A DNA stretch of 12,976 bases from assembly GCA_023127875.1 (NCBI GenBank), contig JAGMFA010000051.1:1-12976 (forward strand), in the 5' to 3' direction. The position numbers were made by a program, and so were the translations under genes. Positions 1 through 5,946 of this stretch are shown here, one piece after another (position 1 is the first letter of the stretch; each line of letters begins with the position of its first letter). The stretch is from Candidatus Zixiibacteriota bacterium (GTDB lineage Bacteria; Zixibacteria; MSB-5A5; SM1-73). Under the pieces are notes generated by a model. The model ran no database searches. It was not told where the DNA came from and was given only the letters and a program-made list of their open reading frames with translations.

Positions 1-63
1 ACCCTGAAGGGCATTTAGCCCTGCCCAAAAGGTTTCCGAATATTTAAAACATACACAAGTATT

Positions 64-846
64 ATGAGCTTTGAACCTACCATTTTAGGAAGGACAAAAC
101 TTGAAGTGGGGCGATTGGGGTTGAGTGCCACTTATGGCGCCCCTGCACGTGCGGTCGAAGAAGCCTTCGATCATGGGGTCAACTATTTTTATTGGGGAGC
201 GCTCAGAAGAGGCATGATGGCAGAGGGGATCAGGCGATTGGCTAAGAAAAATCGGGAGAGAATGGTGGTGGTGGTCCAAAACTATTGGCCCTGGGCAAAA
301 CTTATCCCCAAAAGTCTCCAAAGAGCTCTTAAAGAACTCAATCTGGATTACGCCGACGTTTTGCTTTTCAGCACGTTCAGAAGAAGACCGAATCAGAAAA
401 CCATCGATACAGCACTGAAACTGAAAGAAAAAGGTTTGATTCGATATCTGGGGTTGGCTTGCCATCACCGCCCTCGATTTGCAGAAGTGGAAAAAGAAAA
501 TATCTTTGATGTATTTCACATAAGGTATAATGCTGTTCATCGAGGCGCAGAAGATGATGTGTTCCCTCTCCTCCCTGAAAAGGATGGACCAGGGATCGTC
601 ATCTTTACTGCCACCTGCCACACAAAGCTTTTAAGACGAAATTACATTCCTGAAAATGAAAAAACTCCGAGGGCAACCGATTGCTATCGGTTTGTCCTTT
701 CTCTCCCTTTAGTTCACGTCTGCATCTCCGGTCCTCAAAATCTGAAGCAATCCAGAGAAAACCTTAAAATTCTGGAGATGGGATCCATGATCGAAAAGGA
801 GCTTGCCTGGATGAGAAGGGTGGGAGATCACATATACCACAACTGA
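64..846 (+). CDS. Aldo/keto-reductase-like protein with non-canonical catalytic tetrad
   Basis: A 260-residue protein with the layout of the aldo/keto reductase (TIM-barrel) superfamily. It opens with TILGRTKLEVGRLGLS (residues 6-21), has the first-barrel motif GVNYFYWG (38-45), the LDYADVLL segment (94-101) and KGLIRYLGLA (123-132). Its C-terminal part, ATDCYRFVLSLP then ISGPQN and WMRRVGD, matches an AKR subgroup. The usual NADPH-dependent tetrad Asp-Tyr-Lys-His seems absent: by hand alignment the Asp of NxxDTA is Tyr43, the Tyr falls on Arg48/49, the Lys of the TK motif on Gln72, and the His of LLHWP on Ser103. It may therefore be a non-oxidoreductase or bind another ligand. ATG 64 is the first start after an in-frame stop at 16-18, but no good Shine-Dalgarno site precedes it. 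The next gene follows after 56 nt on the same strand, so co-transcription is plausible. Superfamily assignment is firm; activity is unknown. Confidence 0.85.
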   Translation: MSFEPTILGRTKLEVGRLGLSATYGAPARAVEEAFDHGVNYFYWGALRRGMMAEGIRRLAKKNRERMVVVVQNYWPWAKLIPKSLQRALKELNLDYADVLLFSTFRRRPNQKTIDTALKLKEKGLIRYLGLACHHRPRFAEVEKENIFDVFHIRYNAVHRGAEDDVFPLLPEKDGPGIVIFTATCHTKLLRRNYIPENEKTPRATDCYRFVLSLPLVHVCISGPQNLKQSRENLKILEMGSMIEKELAWMRRVGDHIYHN

Positions 847-902
847 TAAGAGCCAATGATAAAAAGAATTTTGAAGATTTTGATTTCAACAGGAGGAACA
901 AC

Positions 903-1592
903 ATGAACAAAGAAATATCCTCAGCTTGCGCATATTGTAAAATCGATAAGGCAGAAAAAATCTGTTTGGTCGAAGGGGGCAAAGGTCCTAAGTTTTGTCC
1001 CACATTGAACCGGATGGATGCTGTGAAGGAGGCAATGAAGGAATATGAAAAGCAAGAAGTGCGGGAGTTTGCCCGGCAGGCTTCCATCCAAGAGGGGGAG
1101 TGTTATGCTAACAGACACATAAAACCCTATACCAAGTTTCCGGTTAAGCCCAGAGTTCAGGAGATATGCGAATTTGCGAAGAAAATGGGTTTCAAGAAAC
1201 TGGGGATCGCATTCTGTGTTGGATTTATGAATGAAGCTACCATATTAAACAAGATTCTGGTAAATCAGGGCTTTGAGGTGGTGTCGGTGATGTGTAAGGT
1301 GGGACGGATACCAAAAGAAGAGATCGGGGTAAAAGATGAAGAGAAGATACAGATCGGAGAGTTTGAGCCCATGTGCAATTCCATTGCCCAGGCTAAAATA
1401 TTAAATAAGGAAAAGACAGACTTAAATATTCTTCTGGGCGTATGTGTGGGTCATGATTCTTTATTTTTCAAATATGCTGATGCTTATACCACCGTTTTGG
1501 TAGCAAAAGATCGCGTTTTGGGACACAATCCTATAGCGGCCCTATACACCTCTGGAAGTTATTATAGCCGTATGATGAAACCGGGATTTTAA
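903..1592 (+). CDS. DUF1847 family cysteine-rich, probably metal-binding protein
   Basis: A 229-residue soluble protein that I recognise as DUF1847, a family of unknown function found mostly in anaerobes. The N-terminal third has a cysteine cluster: C9-x2-C12, C21, C32 (FCPT) and C67. More cysteines follow at 89, 105 (AFCVGF), 131 (MCKVG), 158 (EPMCNS) and 181 (GVCVGHD), with His184 and His208. This pattern suggests a bound metal or Fe-S cluster, though no standard ferredoxin spacing is present. The C-terminal half reads like an alpha/beta fold (KKLGIAFCVGF, FEVVSVMCK, LNILLGVCVGHDSLF, TTVLVAKDRVLGHNP). There is no signal peptide or membrane segment. The start is well supported by AGGAGG 6 nt before the ATG. 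It lies 56 nt downstream of the aldo/keto-reductase-like gene, and the pair may form an operon. The family call is from memory of its motifs; no function is claimed. Confidence 0.85.
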   Translation: MNKEISSACAYCKIDKAEKICLVEGGKGPKFCPTLNRMDAVKEAMKEYEKQEVREFARQASIQEGECYANRHIKPYTKFPVKPRVQEICEFAKKMGFKKLGIAFCVGFMNEATILNKILVNQGFEVVSVMCKVGRIPKEEIGVKDEEKIQIGEFEPMCNSIAQAKILNKEKTDLNILLGVCVGHDSLFFKYADAYTTVLVAKDRVLGHNPIAALYTSGSYYSRMMKPGF

Positions 1593-1619
1593 GATGGGTT
1601 TAATAAAAAAGTCAAGGGT

Positions 1620-1648
1620 AGTTGCCGTTAGTGCCGTTTCAACTTTTT
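1620..1648 (+). terminator. Weak candidate terminator after the DUF1847 gene
   Basis: AGTTG (1620-1624) pairs with CAACT (1640-1644), followed by a run of five T (1644-1648), 27 nt after the DUF1847 stop codon. The stem is only 5 bp and the loop 15 nt, so the call is weak. The stronger hairpins at 1746-1799 may do the job instead. Confidence 0.3.
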
Positions 1649-1745
1649 ATCCCCAATGAACTCCGAATATTTCTTTAGCCTATTGTGCAAGTAACGTTTT
1701 CCTTTACCGTTTTTTACCCCGTACCTTCCTTGTTGGAACCTTGTT

Positions 1746-1799
1746 GGGATAGGGGTTGCACCCCTATCCCACTACGGACAGGGGTTCAACCCCTGTCCG
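1746..1799. repeat. Tandem pair of 25-nt perfect hairpins (REP-like)
   Basis: Two neighbouring perfect inverted repeats separated by ACTA. The first (1746-1770) has an 11-bp stem, GGGATAGGGGT with its complement, around TGC. The second (1775-1799) has a 12-bp stem, CGGACAGGGGTT with its complement, around a single C. Both share the core AGGGGTT-n-n-ACCCCT but differ in the outer stem by compensated changes (GAT/ATC versus GAC/GTC). They sit between two convergent genes (stops at 1592 and 1885), the usual place for REP-type elements, and could end transcription or protect mRNA 3' ends from either side. There is no long T run. The flanks hold nothing else I can recognise. Confidence 0.75.
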
Positions 1800-1884
1800 A
1801 ACCAAAAAGAGGGTTACCTCTAAAAGAAAGAAAGGTGGCGGAGACAAGCTCCATCAGTTCCGCTTGAATTTAATTCGAGGCATC

Positions 1885-2511
1885 TTAACGATTGACCTCA
1901 ACTGCACGAGCTTTTATCCTCTTCATATATTCTGGATAATTCTTTTCCATGCATTCCGGGCAAATGCTGTGACTAAAATCTGCTTCTGAATGTTCACCTA
2001 TGTATTCCTCAACTTGCTGCCAGTAATTTTCGTCGTTTCTGATCTTTTTGCAGTACATACAAATGGGGAAAAGTCCTTTCAGTTGCTTGACCTGAGCTAA
2101 AGCCTCCGAAAGCTCTTTGTTTTTCTGGAGCAGCGACTTCTCAAGTTGAATGACCCGTTCTCCGGCTCTCACCCGGGCTAAAAGCTCGATTCTGTCAAAG
2201 GGTTTGGTGACGTAATCATCGGCTCCCGCATCCAATCCCTGGATAATTTTTTCCTTTTCGGTCAATGCGGTCAAAAGGATGATGTAAACATAACCGAGAA
2301 GATCGAGACACCGAACCCGGCGACAAAGCTCTAATCCATCCAGATCAGGCATCATCCAGTCGGTGATGAGCATATCTGGCAGTTCCTTCTGAATTGAGGC
2401 TAAGGCTTTTAGTCCATCCTCAACTCCCACCACATCATATCCAGCTTTGGTCAACGTCCTTTCCAGAATCATTCTGGAGGTTTTTTCATCCTCGGCGATA
2501 AGTATTTTCAT
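1885..2511 (-). CDS. Response regulator: REC domain, coiled coil and CxxC/CPEC C-terminal module
   Basis: A 208-residue protein starting MKILIAEDE. The REC domain (about 1-120) has the acidic pair E7-D8, phospho-acceptor D51 in TDWMMPDLDG, T81 and K103 in YVTKPF, so it should be phosphorylated. A helical linker (about 120-145, EKSLLQKNKELSEAL) leads to a small module with FPIC151-x2-C154KKIRNDENYW, then H174, H181 and C184-x2-C187 (ICPEC). This looks like a zinc- or metal-binding knuckle. I know similar tails (CxxCKKIRDD...YWxQ...EAxFSHxICPEC) at the ends of PAS and REC proteins of Desulfobacterota, with no established function. There is no DNA-binding domain. I prefer ATG 2511 over the TTG at 2532 because AGAGG sits 6 nt before it and the protein then begins at the first REC strand. 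It is the last gene of the minus-strand cluster, 31 nt beyond the Hpt fossil. Confidence 0.88.
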   Translation of the reverse strand: MKILIAEDEKTSRMILERTLTKAGYDVVGVEDGLKALASIQKELPDMLITDWMMPDLDGLELCRRVRCLDLLGYVYIILLTALTEKEKIIQGLDAGADDYVTKPFDRIELLARVRAGERVIQLEKSLLQKNKELSEALAQVKQLKGLFPICMYCKKIRNDENYWQQVEEYIGEHSEADFSHSICPECMEKNYPEYMKRIKARAVEVNR

Positions 2512-2517
2512 TTTTCG

Positions 2518-2522
2518 CCTCT
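2518..2522 (-). promoter_or_regulatory. Ribosome binding site deciding the start of the REC-Cys protein
   Basis: AGAGG on the minus strand, 6 nt before ATG 2511. It favours this start over the in-frame TTG seven codons upstream. Confidence 0.6.
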
Positions 2523-2542
2523 GCGAATTCAACTTGGTAATG

Positions 2543-2734
2543 TTAAGATTTTTGTGTAACCTCCTGGGGTAATGATCTGTGGATGTATTCCTCTAAGTGT
2601 TTGAAGTCAATTTTCAGATCACCGATTATGTATTTTGCGCTTGCTAAATCACCCGTTCGTCCCAAGAGTTTCAGCTTAAGAAGAAGGTCGACAATGCACT
2701 CAGAACCCAGATTACCTGCTGCACTTTTCAATAA
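2543..2734 (-). pseudogene. Fossil copy of an Hpt domain, phospho-acceptor His lost
   Basis: Read on the minus strand, this encodes a 62-residue stretch from LKSAAGNL to SLPQEVTQKS that matches the C-terminus of the 1170-residue hybrid kinase (LKGAAGNL ... SLPQEVAQKS). By hand count 45 of 62 residues are identical, with no gap. DNA similarity continues past the stop codon (AAGATTTTTGTG and flanks near 2526-2550 versus 5932-5958), so this is a duplicated segment and not merely a family member. The copy begins just after the active site: the kinase has AHSLKGAAG, the copy LLLKSAAG, so the phosphorylatable His is replaced. The only in-frame start is a TTG at 2755, which lies in unrelated sequence. 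The 5' two thirds of a full Hpt domain (acidic helix and His) are missing. It may be transcribed within the operon but should be unable to take part in phosphotransfer. The reading frame is still open, so the loss is recent or a residual peptide is tolerated. Confidence 0.75.
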
Positions 2735-2885
2735 TAATGTCGGATCGGAGTTCAACGACCCAAGTTACTTCAACTGAAGCTTGGTTTATTATGATCGTTT
2801 GACAACCATTTGCCCCAAGACGCACTCACAACAGAAGAGCCATTTTCTCGTCGTCCTCAACCATGAGAGTCTTTTTCGTACGCAC
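2732..2885 (-). pseudogene. Decayed start of a response-regulator (REC) gene
   Basis: On the minus strand, a GTG at 2885 opens a frame reading KKTLMVEDDEKMALLL, a typical first REC strand and helix with the acidic EDD. It hits TGA at 2828-2826. The same frame then goes on with VRLGANGCQTIII and VVELRSDIII, which matches the usual REC course up to the strand carrying the phospho-acceptor. It breaks off exactly before the expected LD, where the Hpt fossil begins in another frame. An Arg codon CGA turned into TGA would explain the stop. The GTG overlaps the end of the preceding kinase gene by 29 nt and has GGGAGG directly before it, as expected for a once functional downstream operon gene. The assignment rests on hand-read REC motifs in the right order; no phospho-acceptor, Thr/Ser or Lys part remains. 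Confidence 0.55.
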
Positions 2886-4071
2886 CCTCCCTTTCTACTA
2901 CGGTCTGCAAGGTTTCCTGTGGGACATGCTTCGGGAGGGTGAAGGAAAAAGTGCTACCTTTTCCCGGCTCGCTTTGAACCGAGATATCTCCTCCGTGCAG
3001 TCTGACCAATTCCCGGCAAATATACAAACCAAGGCCCAAACCCTGGTGGGTCATCCAATCATTGCTTTTAACCTGATAGAGGCGATCAAAGATGTAGGGG
3101 AGTTTGTTCGGTTCAATACCCCGTCCGGTGTCAGTGACCGACACCAAGACGAACTCTGGAGTAATCGGGTTGTGAGCGACTCGAACCATGATCTCACCAC
3201 CTTCAGGGGTGAACTTCAACGCGTTGCTCAGCATGTTCGAAAGGACCTGACCGATCCTGTTTTCGTCGATGTTAACCTCTGGCAAGTCCTGCTCTATGGC
3301 ATGGTTCAAAGGAATGCCTTTCTTCTGCGCGGCAGGAGAAATTGAAGCCATAACCTGGTGCACCAGTTTGTCGATGAAAACTGGACACCGGCTTATGACC
3401 AATTTTCCCGTCTGTAACTTGGTCACGTCGACGAGATCGTTGATGCATTCGCACATATGCTTGCAACAGTCCCCAACGGTTTTCAAATACTTGCGCTGAA
3501 CTTCGGTCAGAGGACCAGCCGATCCTTCCAGCACCATTGACACATACCCCAGAGCCGACGTCACAGGAGACTTGAGCTTGTAGGAGAGCTTATGGTAGAA
3601 ACCTTGGATCTCCTGATTTTTGCGCAACAGATCCTGGTTGGTCTCTTCCAGTTTCCGCCGATGTTCCTCCAGTGCTTCTTGCAATTTGTACTTTGCGATG
3701 GCGTTGGAAATGACGCGTTTGAGACTGTTATATGACAACCGGCTCTTTGGCAAGTAGTCCGCTGCCCCGAACCGCATGAGTTCGGCAGCGAGTTCCTCGT
3801 GGCCATGCCCGGTGAGGATGACCACTGGACACTTAGAGCGAGACTTCTGGATCCTTTTGAGCACCTCCAGGCCTGTTGTATCTCCCAAAAGATAGTCGAG
3901 CAGGATAATGTCTGGGGCATGGCGGGAAAGTTGAGCCAATCCCTCGGCTGGTTCTGTGAAGGCAAGAAACGTTACCTCCCACCCCGGAATATCTTCAAGG
4001 TAACGGCGAACAAGATGAATGTCTCCCGGGTCGTCCTCGATTGCGAGAACTGTAATTTTCTTGTGTGTCAT
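2857..4071 (-). CDS. REC-HisKA-HATPase hybrid kinase with Tyr in place of the phospho-accepting His
   Basis: A 404-residue soluble protein. The N-terminal REC domain (about 6-125) is intact: E12-D13-D14, phospho-acceptor D59 in ILLDY, T87 and K109. A coiled coil (about 130-157) leads to a HisKA-like dimerisation region (158-225) and a HATPase domain (about 230-380) with N box SNALKFT (N283), G1 box DTGRGI (314-319) and G2 box GLGLGL (344-349). The H box, normally SHELKTP, reads SYKLKSP here; the codon at the His position is TAC (Tyr164). The only nearby His is H160, four residues earlier. Autophosphorylation on the normal residue is therefore not possible, while ATP binding looks intact. It could be a receiver-controlled pseudokinase, a phosphatase or a heterodimer partner. 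GAGGAG lies 8 nt before the ATG. It follows the small regulator after 3 nt, so the two are almost certainly co-translated. Confidence 0.9.
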   Translation of the reverse strand: MTHKKITVLAIEDDPGDIHLVRRYLEDIPGWEVTFLAFTEPAEGLAQLSRHAPDIILLDYLLGDTTGLEVLKRIQKSRSKCPVVILTGHGHEELAAELMRFGAADYLPKSRLSYNSLKRVISNAIAKYKLQEALEEHRRKLEETNQDLLRKNQEIQGFYHKLSYKLKSPVTSALGYVSMVLEGSAGPLTEVQRKYLKTVGDCCKHMCECINDLVDVTKLQTGKLVISRCPVFIDKLVHQVMASISPAAQKKGIPLNHAIEQDLPEVNIDENRIGQVLSNMLSNALKFTPEGGEIMVRVAHNPITPEFVLVSVTDTGRGIEPNKLPYIFDRLYQVKSNDWMTHQGLGLGLYICRELVRLHGGDISVQSEPGKGSTFSFTLPKHVPQETLQTVVEREGAYEKDSHG

Positions 4072-4074
4072 AGT

Positions 4075-4533
4075 TCACTCTCCTCGTGGCGGCAGCACCA
4101 CGATCTGAAACCAATAATCCTTCAGGACCTTAACGGCGTTGATGAATTGATCCATGTTTACGGGTTTGACGATGTAGGAATTTGCCCCCAGGTCGTAGGT
4201 ACGGATGATGTCGCTCTCCTGTTTCGACGTGGTAAGAGCTACCACAGGGATCCGGCGCAGGTTAGGATCGGCGCGCATCTGCTTGAGCAACTGCTTGCCG
4301 TCCATCTTGGGCATGTTCAGATCCAAAAGCATCAAGTCTGGCTTGGGGGAGGAAGCCGGGTCTTCGTATTTGCCACGACGAAGTAGGTAATCTAAAGCCT
4401 CCTCACCGTCCTCAACGATGTAGAGTTCGTTTCGGATTCTGCTTTGTTCTAAAGCCCGCCGGGTCAACTCCTGATCGCCGGGGTCATCTTCGGCGAGGAG
4501 GATGACCGCAGGTTTTCCATTGAATTGTCCCAT
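4075..4533 (-). CDS. Single-domain response regulator of the Rcp1 type
   Basis: A 152-residue stand-alone REC protein. It has acidic residues E15-D16-D17, phospho-acceptor D71 in MLLDLNMPKMDG, T101/T102 (ALTTSKQESD) and K123 in YIVKPVNMDQF. The long insert before the phospho-acceptor strand (YLLRRGKYEDPASSPKPDL) and the ALTTS motif mark the Rcp1 group, known from cyanobacterial and bacterial phytochrome kinases. Such proteins are shuttles or effectors without a DNA-binding domain. The upstream kinase has the matching phytochrome-type H box and is the obvious partner. The gene starts inside that kinase's 3' end (70-nt overlap) with its own GGGAGG site 7 nt before the ATG, and ends 3 nt before the next kinase. 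Confidence 0.92.
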   Translation of the reverse strand: MGQFNGKPAVILLAEDDPGDQELTRRALEQSRIRNELYIVEDGEEALDYLLRRGKYEDPASSPKPDLMLLDLNMPKMDGKQLLKQMRADPNLRRIPVVALTTSKQESDIIRTYDLGANSYIVKPVNMDQFINAVKVLKDYWFQIVVLPPRGE

Positions 4534-5534
4534 AAACTTTCCTCCCTTTTATTCGGTATCATTTCACCGATAGTGAATTTGAAGTGTGTGCCCTTTCCGG
4601 TACTCGATTCAACCCAAATCTTACCGCCGTGCCGCTCAATGGTCTTGTAGCATATTGCCAGACCAATTCCCGTGCCCTCGTATTCACCGCGTCCGTGCAG
4701 ACGTTTGAAAGGCGCAAAGATTTGCTCGGCGTATCTCGGCTCGATACCGATGCCGTTGTCTTTTACCCCGAAAATCAATTGCCCGTCAATCCGCTCAGCG
4801 GTCAAGCAAATTAGTGGTCGGTTGGCGCCTGTGAATTTTAAAGCGTTTGAGAGTAGGTTTTGATAAAGTTGGGTCAGCATGGTTCGGTCTCCCCACACCT
4901 GAGGCAACTCATCACTAGTGATTTCGGCTCCGCTTTCCTCTATTCGCACTGCCAATGAGTCTATCGCATGGTCAGCACAGTGATTAAGAGAGACCGTTTC
5001 CCGTTTCATGTCCACCCTTCCTGAGCGTGAAAGCGTCAAAAGGTCTTGTACCAGTTTCTGCATTCGTTTTGCCGCGTCAATGATAAAACCAAGATCCTTC
5101 TCCGCTCGCTCCGGCAGGCCCTCCCCCAGATCTTGACGGAGCATGCCGCTGAAGGCGGTCACTTTGCGCAGCGGCTCCTGCAGGTCGTGGCTGGCAACGT
5201 AGGTAAACTGATCCAGCTCGGCGTTCTTACGTTCAAGCTCTTCATTGGCATGCTCCAACTGCCTGGTTTGTTGGGCAAGCGTCGCTTCCGCCCGCTTGCG
5301 CTCGGTGATAACGCCTTGGGCATAGAGACTGAACATGATGAGAATGCACAGAACCAAGGAACGCATCCAAATTTTATGCGGATCTAAGGTAAATATTTCC
5401 TCGATAAGATTACCATCGCTAAAAACAAAAACATCTATAGCGGATCCAAGAATCCAGTAGACTGCCCCCAGCACAATGGCAATCCATATCATTTTCTTCC
5501 ATATGCTGATGCGATTTATGCTTTTATTCTTCAT
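4464..5534 (-). CDS. Membrane histidine kinase with two TM helices and phytochrome-type HisKA
   Basis: A 356-residue inner-membrane kinase. Two hydrophobic helices (about 14-36 and 57-74) enclose a short loop, DVFVFSDG...TLDPHKIWMR, a compact sensor end that I have seen in other Desulfobacterota kinases; its ligand is unknown. A coiled coil beginning ITERKRAEATL (76-109) follows. The HisKA domain has FTYVASHDLQEPLRKV with His116, as in phytochrome kinases. The HATPase shows N box NLLSNALKFT, G1 box DNGIGI (259-264) and G2 box GTGIGL (287-292), so it should be active. The catalytic domain ends near residue 323; the last 33 residues are an extra hydrophilic tail, 23 of which are read in another frame as the start of the next gene. 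GAGGGG precedes the ATG. Probable role: phosphorylating the Rcp1-type regulator downstream. Confidence 0.92.
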   Translation of the reverse strand: MKNKSINRISIWKKMIWIAIVLGAVYWILGSAIDVFVFSDGNLIEEIFTLDPHKIWMRSLVLCILIMFSLYAQGVITERKRAEATLAQQTRQLEHANEELERKNAELDQFTYVASHDLQEPLRKVTAFSGMLRQDLGEGLPERAEKDLGFIIDAAKRMQKLVQDLLTLSRSGRVDMKRETVSLNHCADHAIDSLAVRIEESGAEITSDELPQVWGDRTMLTQLYQNLLSNALKFTGANRPLICLTAERIDGQLIFGVKDNGIGIEPRYAEQIFAPFKRLHGRGEYEGTGIGLAICYKTIERHGGKIWVESSTGKGTHFKFTIGEMIPNKREESLWDNSMENLRSSSSPKMTPAIRS

Positions 5535-5946
5535 GTTTAGTCCCCTCTACCCACTGGCGTTGGGCCTAGGCAGTTTTAATTCAATGATCTGTTGACATAT
5601 TTCTACCAGATCCTTTATGAGCAGATCTTTCTGATTGTGCTCATATTCAACAGAAAGGATTAATTTTAGTAGGAATGTTGTTGAGACCCGCCGTCCCCTT
5701 CAAGAAATTAAATCGGCTTTAAATTTTAATACTTTAAATATAACTTTAGGGTTTTTCCGACTGGCATCCTGCAAAGTAAGATTGGAAAGATAATGTGAGC
5801 CATTGATATGTGTTCGGATATATACTTAGGCTCATATTTTTATATAAATGAGTAAGAGACTGATGGTTATTTGTCAATCCTTAGTCAGGATTGCTTGAAG
5901 CATTTTTCTTTGCTTTTCTCATCTTGATGAGTTCAATCTTGTAATA
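5535..5946. other. 412-nt gap between the two kinase clusters
   Basis: No complete gene is visible. On the minus strand 5699-5550 is open for 50 codons (RRVSTTFLLKLILSVEYEH... to PNASG, TAG at 5549) but has no start codon, so it may be the tail of a lost gene or chance. The central part (about 5705-5760) is very AT-rich. A TTGACA on the minus strand (5877-5872) could be a -35 box for the kinase operon, but no good -10 lies 16-18 nt further on. Two hairpins follow the big kinase: CTCATC/GATGAG (about 5918-5931) and a 7-bp stem CAATCCT/AGGATTG with a 5-nt loop (5875-5893). Neither has a T run on the minus strand, so termination is not established and read-through into the second cluster is possible. 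Confidence 0.5.

Noticed and set aside
8..22. AGGGC-ATTTA-GCCCT hairpin at the window edge as a terminator of an upstream gene
   Set aside because: Only 5 bp, no T run, and the upstream gene is outside the window.
85..621. Minus-strand frame of 178 codons inside the aldo/keto-reductase-like gene
   Set aside because: It is the complement of a recognisable AKR protein, and its product is rich in Ser/Phe/His as expected for an antisense shadow.
1685..1989. Small plus-strand reading frames over the hairpin pair
   Set aside because: They read through the palindromes and antisense to the REC-Cys gene, have no ribosome binding site and encode low-complexity peptides.
2512..2532. TTG start at 2532 for the REC-Cys protein
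   Set aside because: ATG 2511 has a properly spaced AGAGG and starts directly at the first REC strand.
2863..4386. Long plus-strand reading frames (for example 2863-3345 and 3799-4386)
   Set aside because: They lie antisense to the His-less kinase and regulator, whose domain motifs are unmistakable; the plus-strand products show no family features.
5592..5620. Plus-strand TTGACA as a promoter -35 box
   Set aside because: No acceptable -10 follows at 16-18 nt and no plus-strand gene lies downstream.
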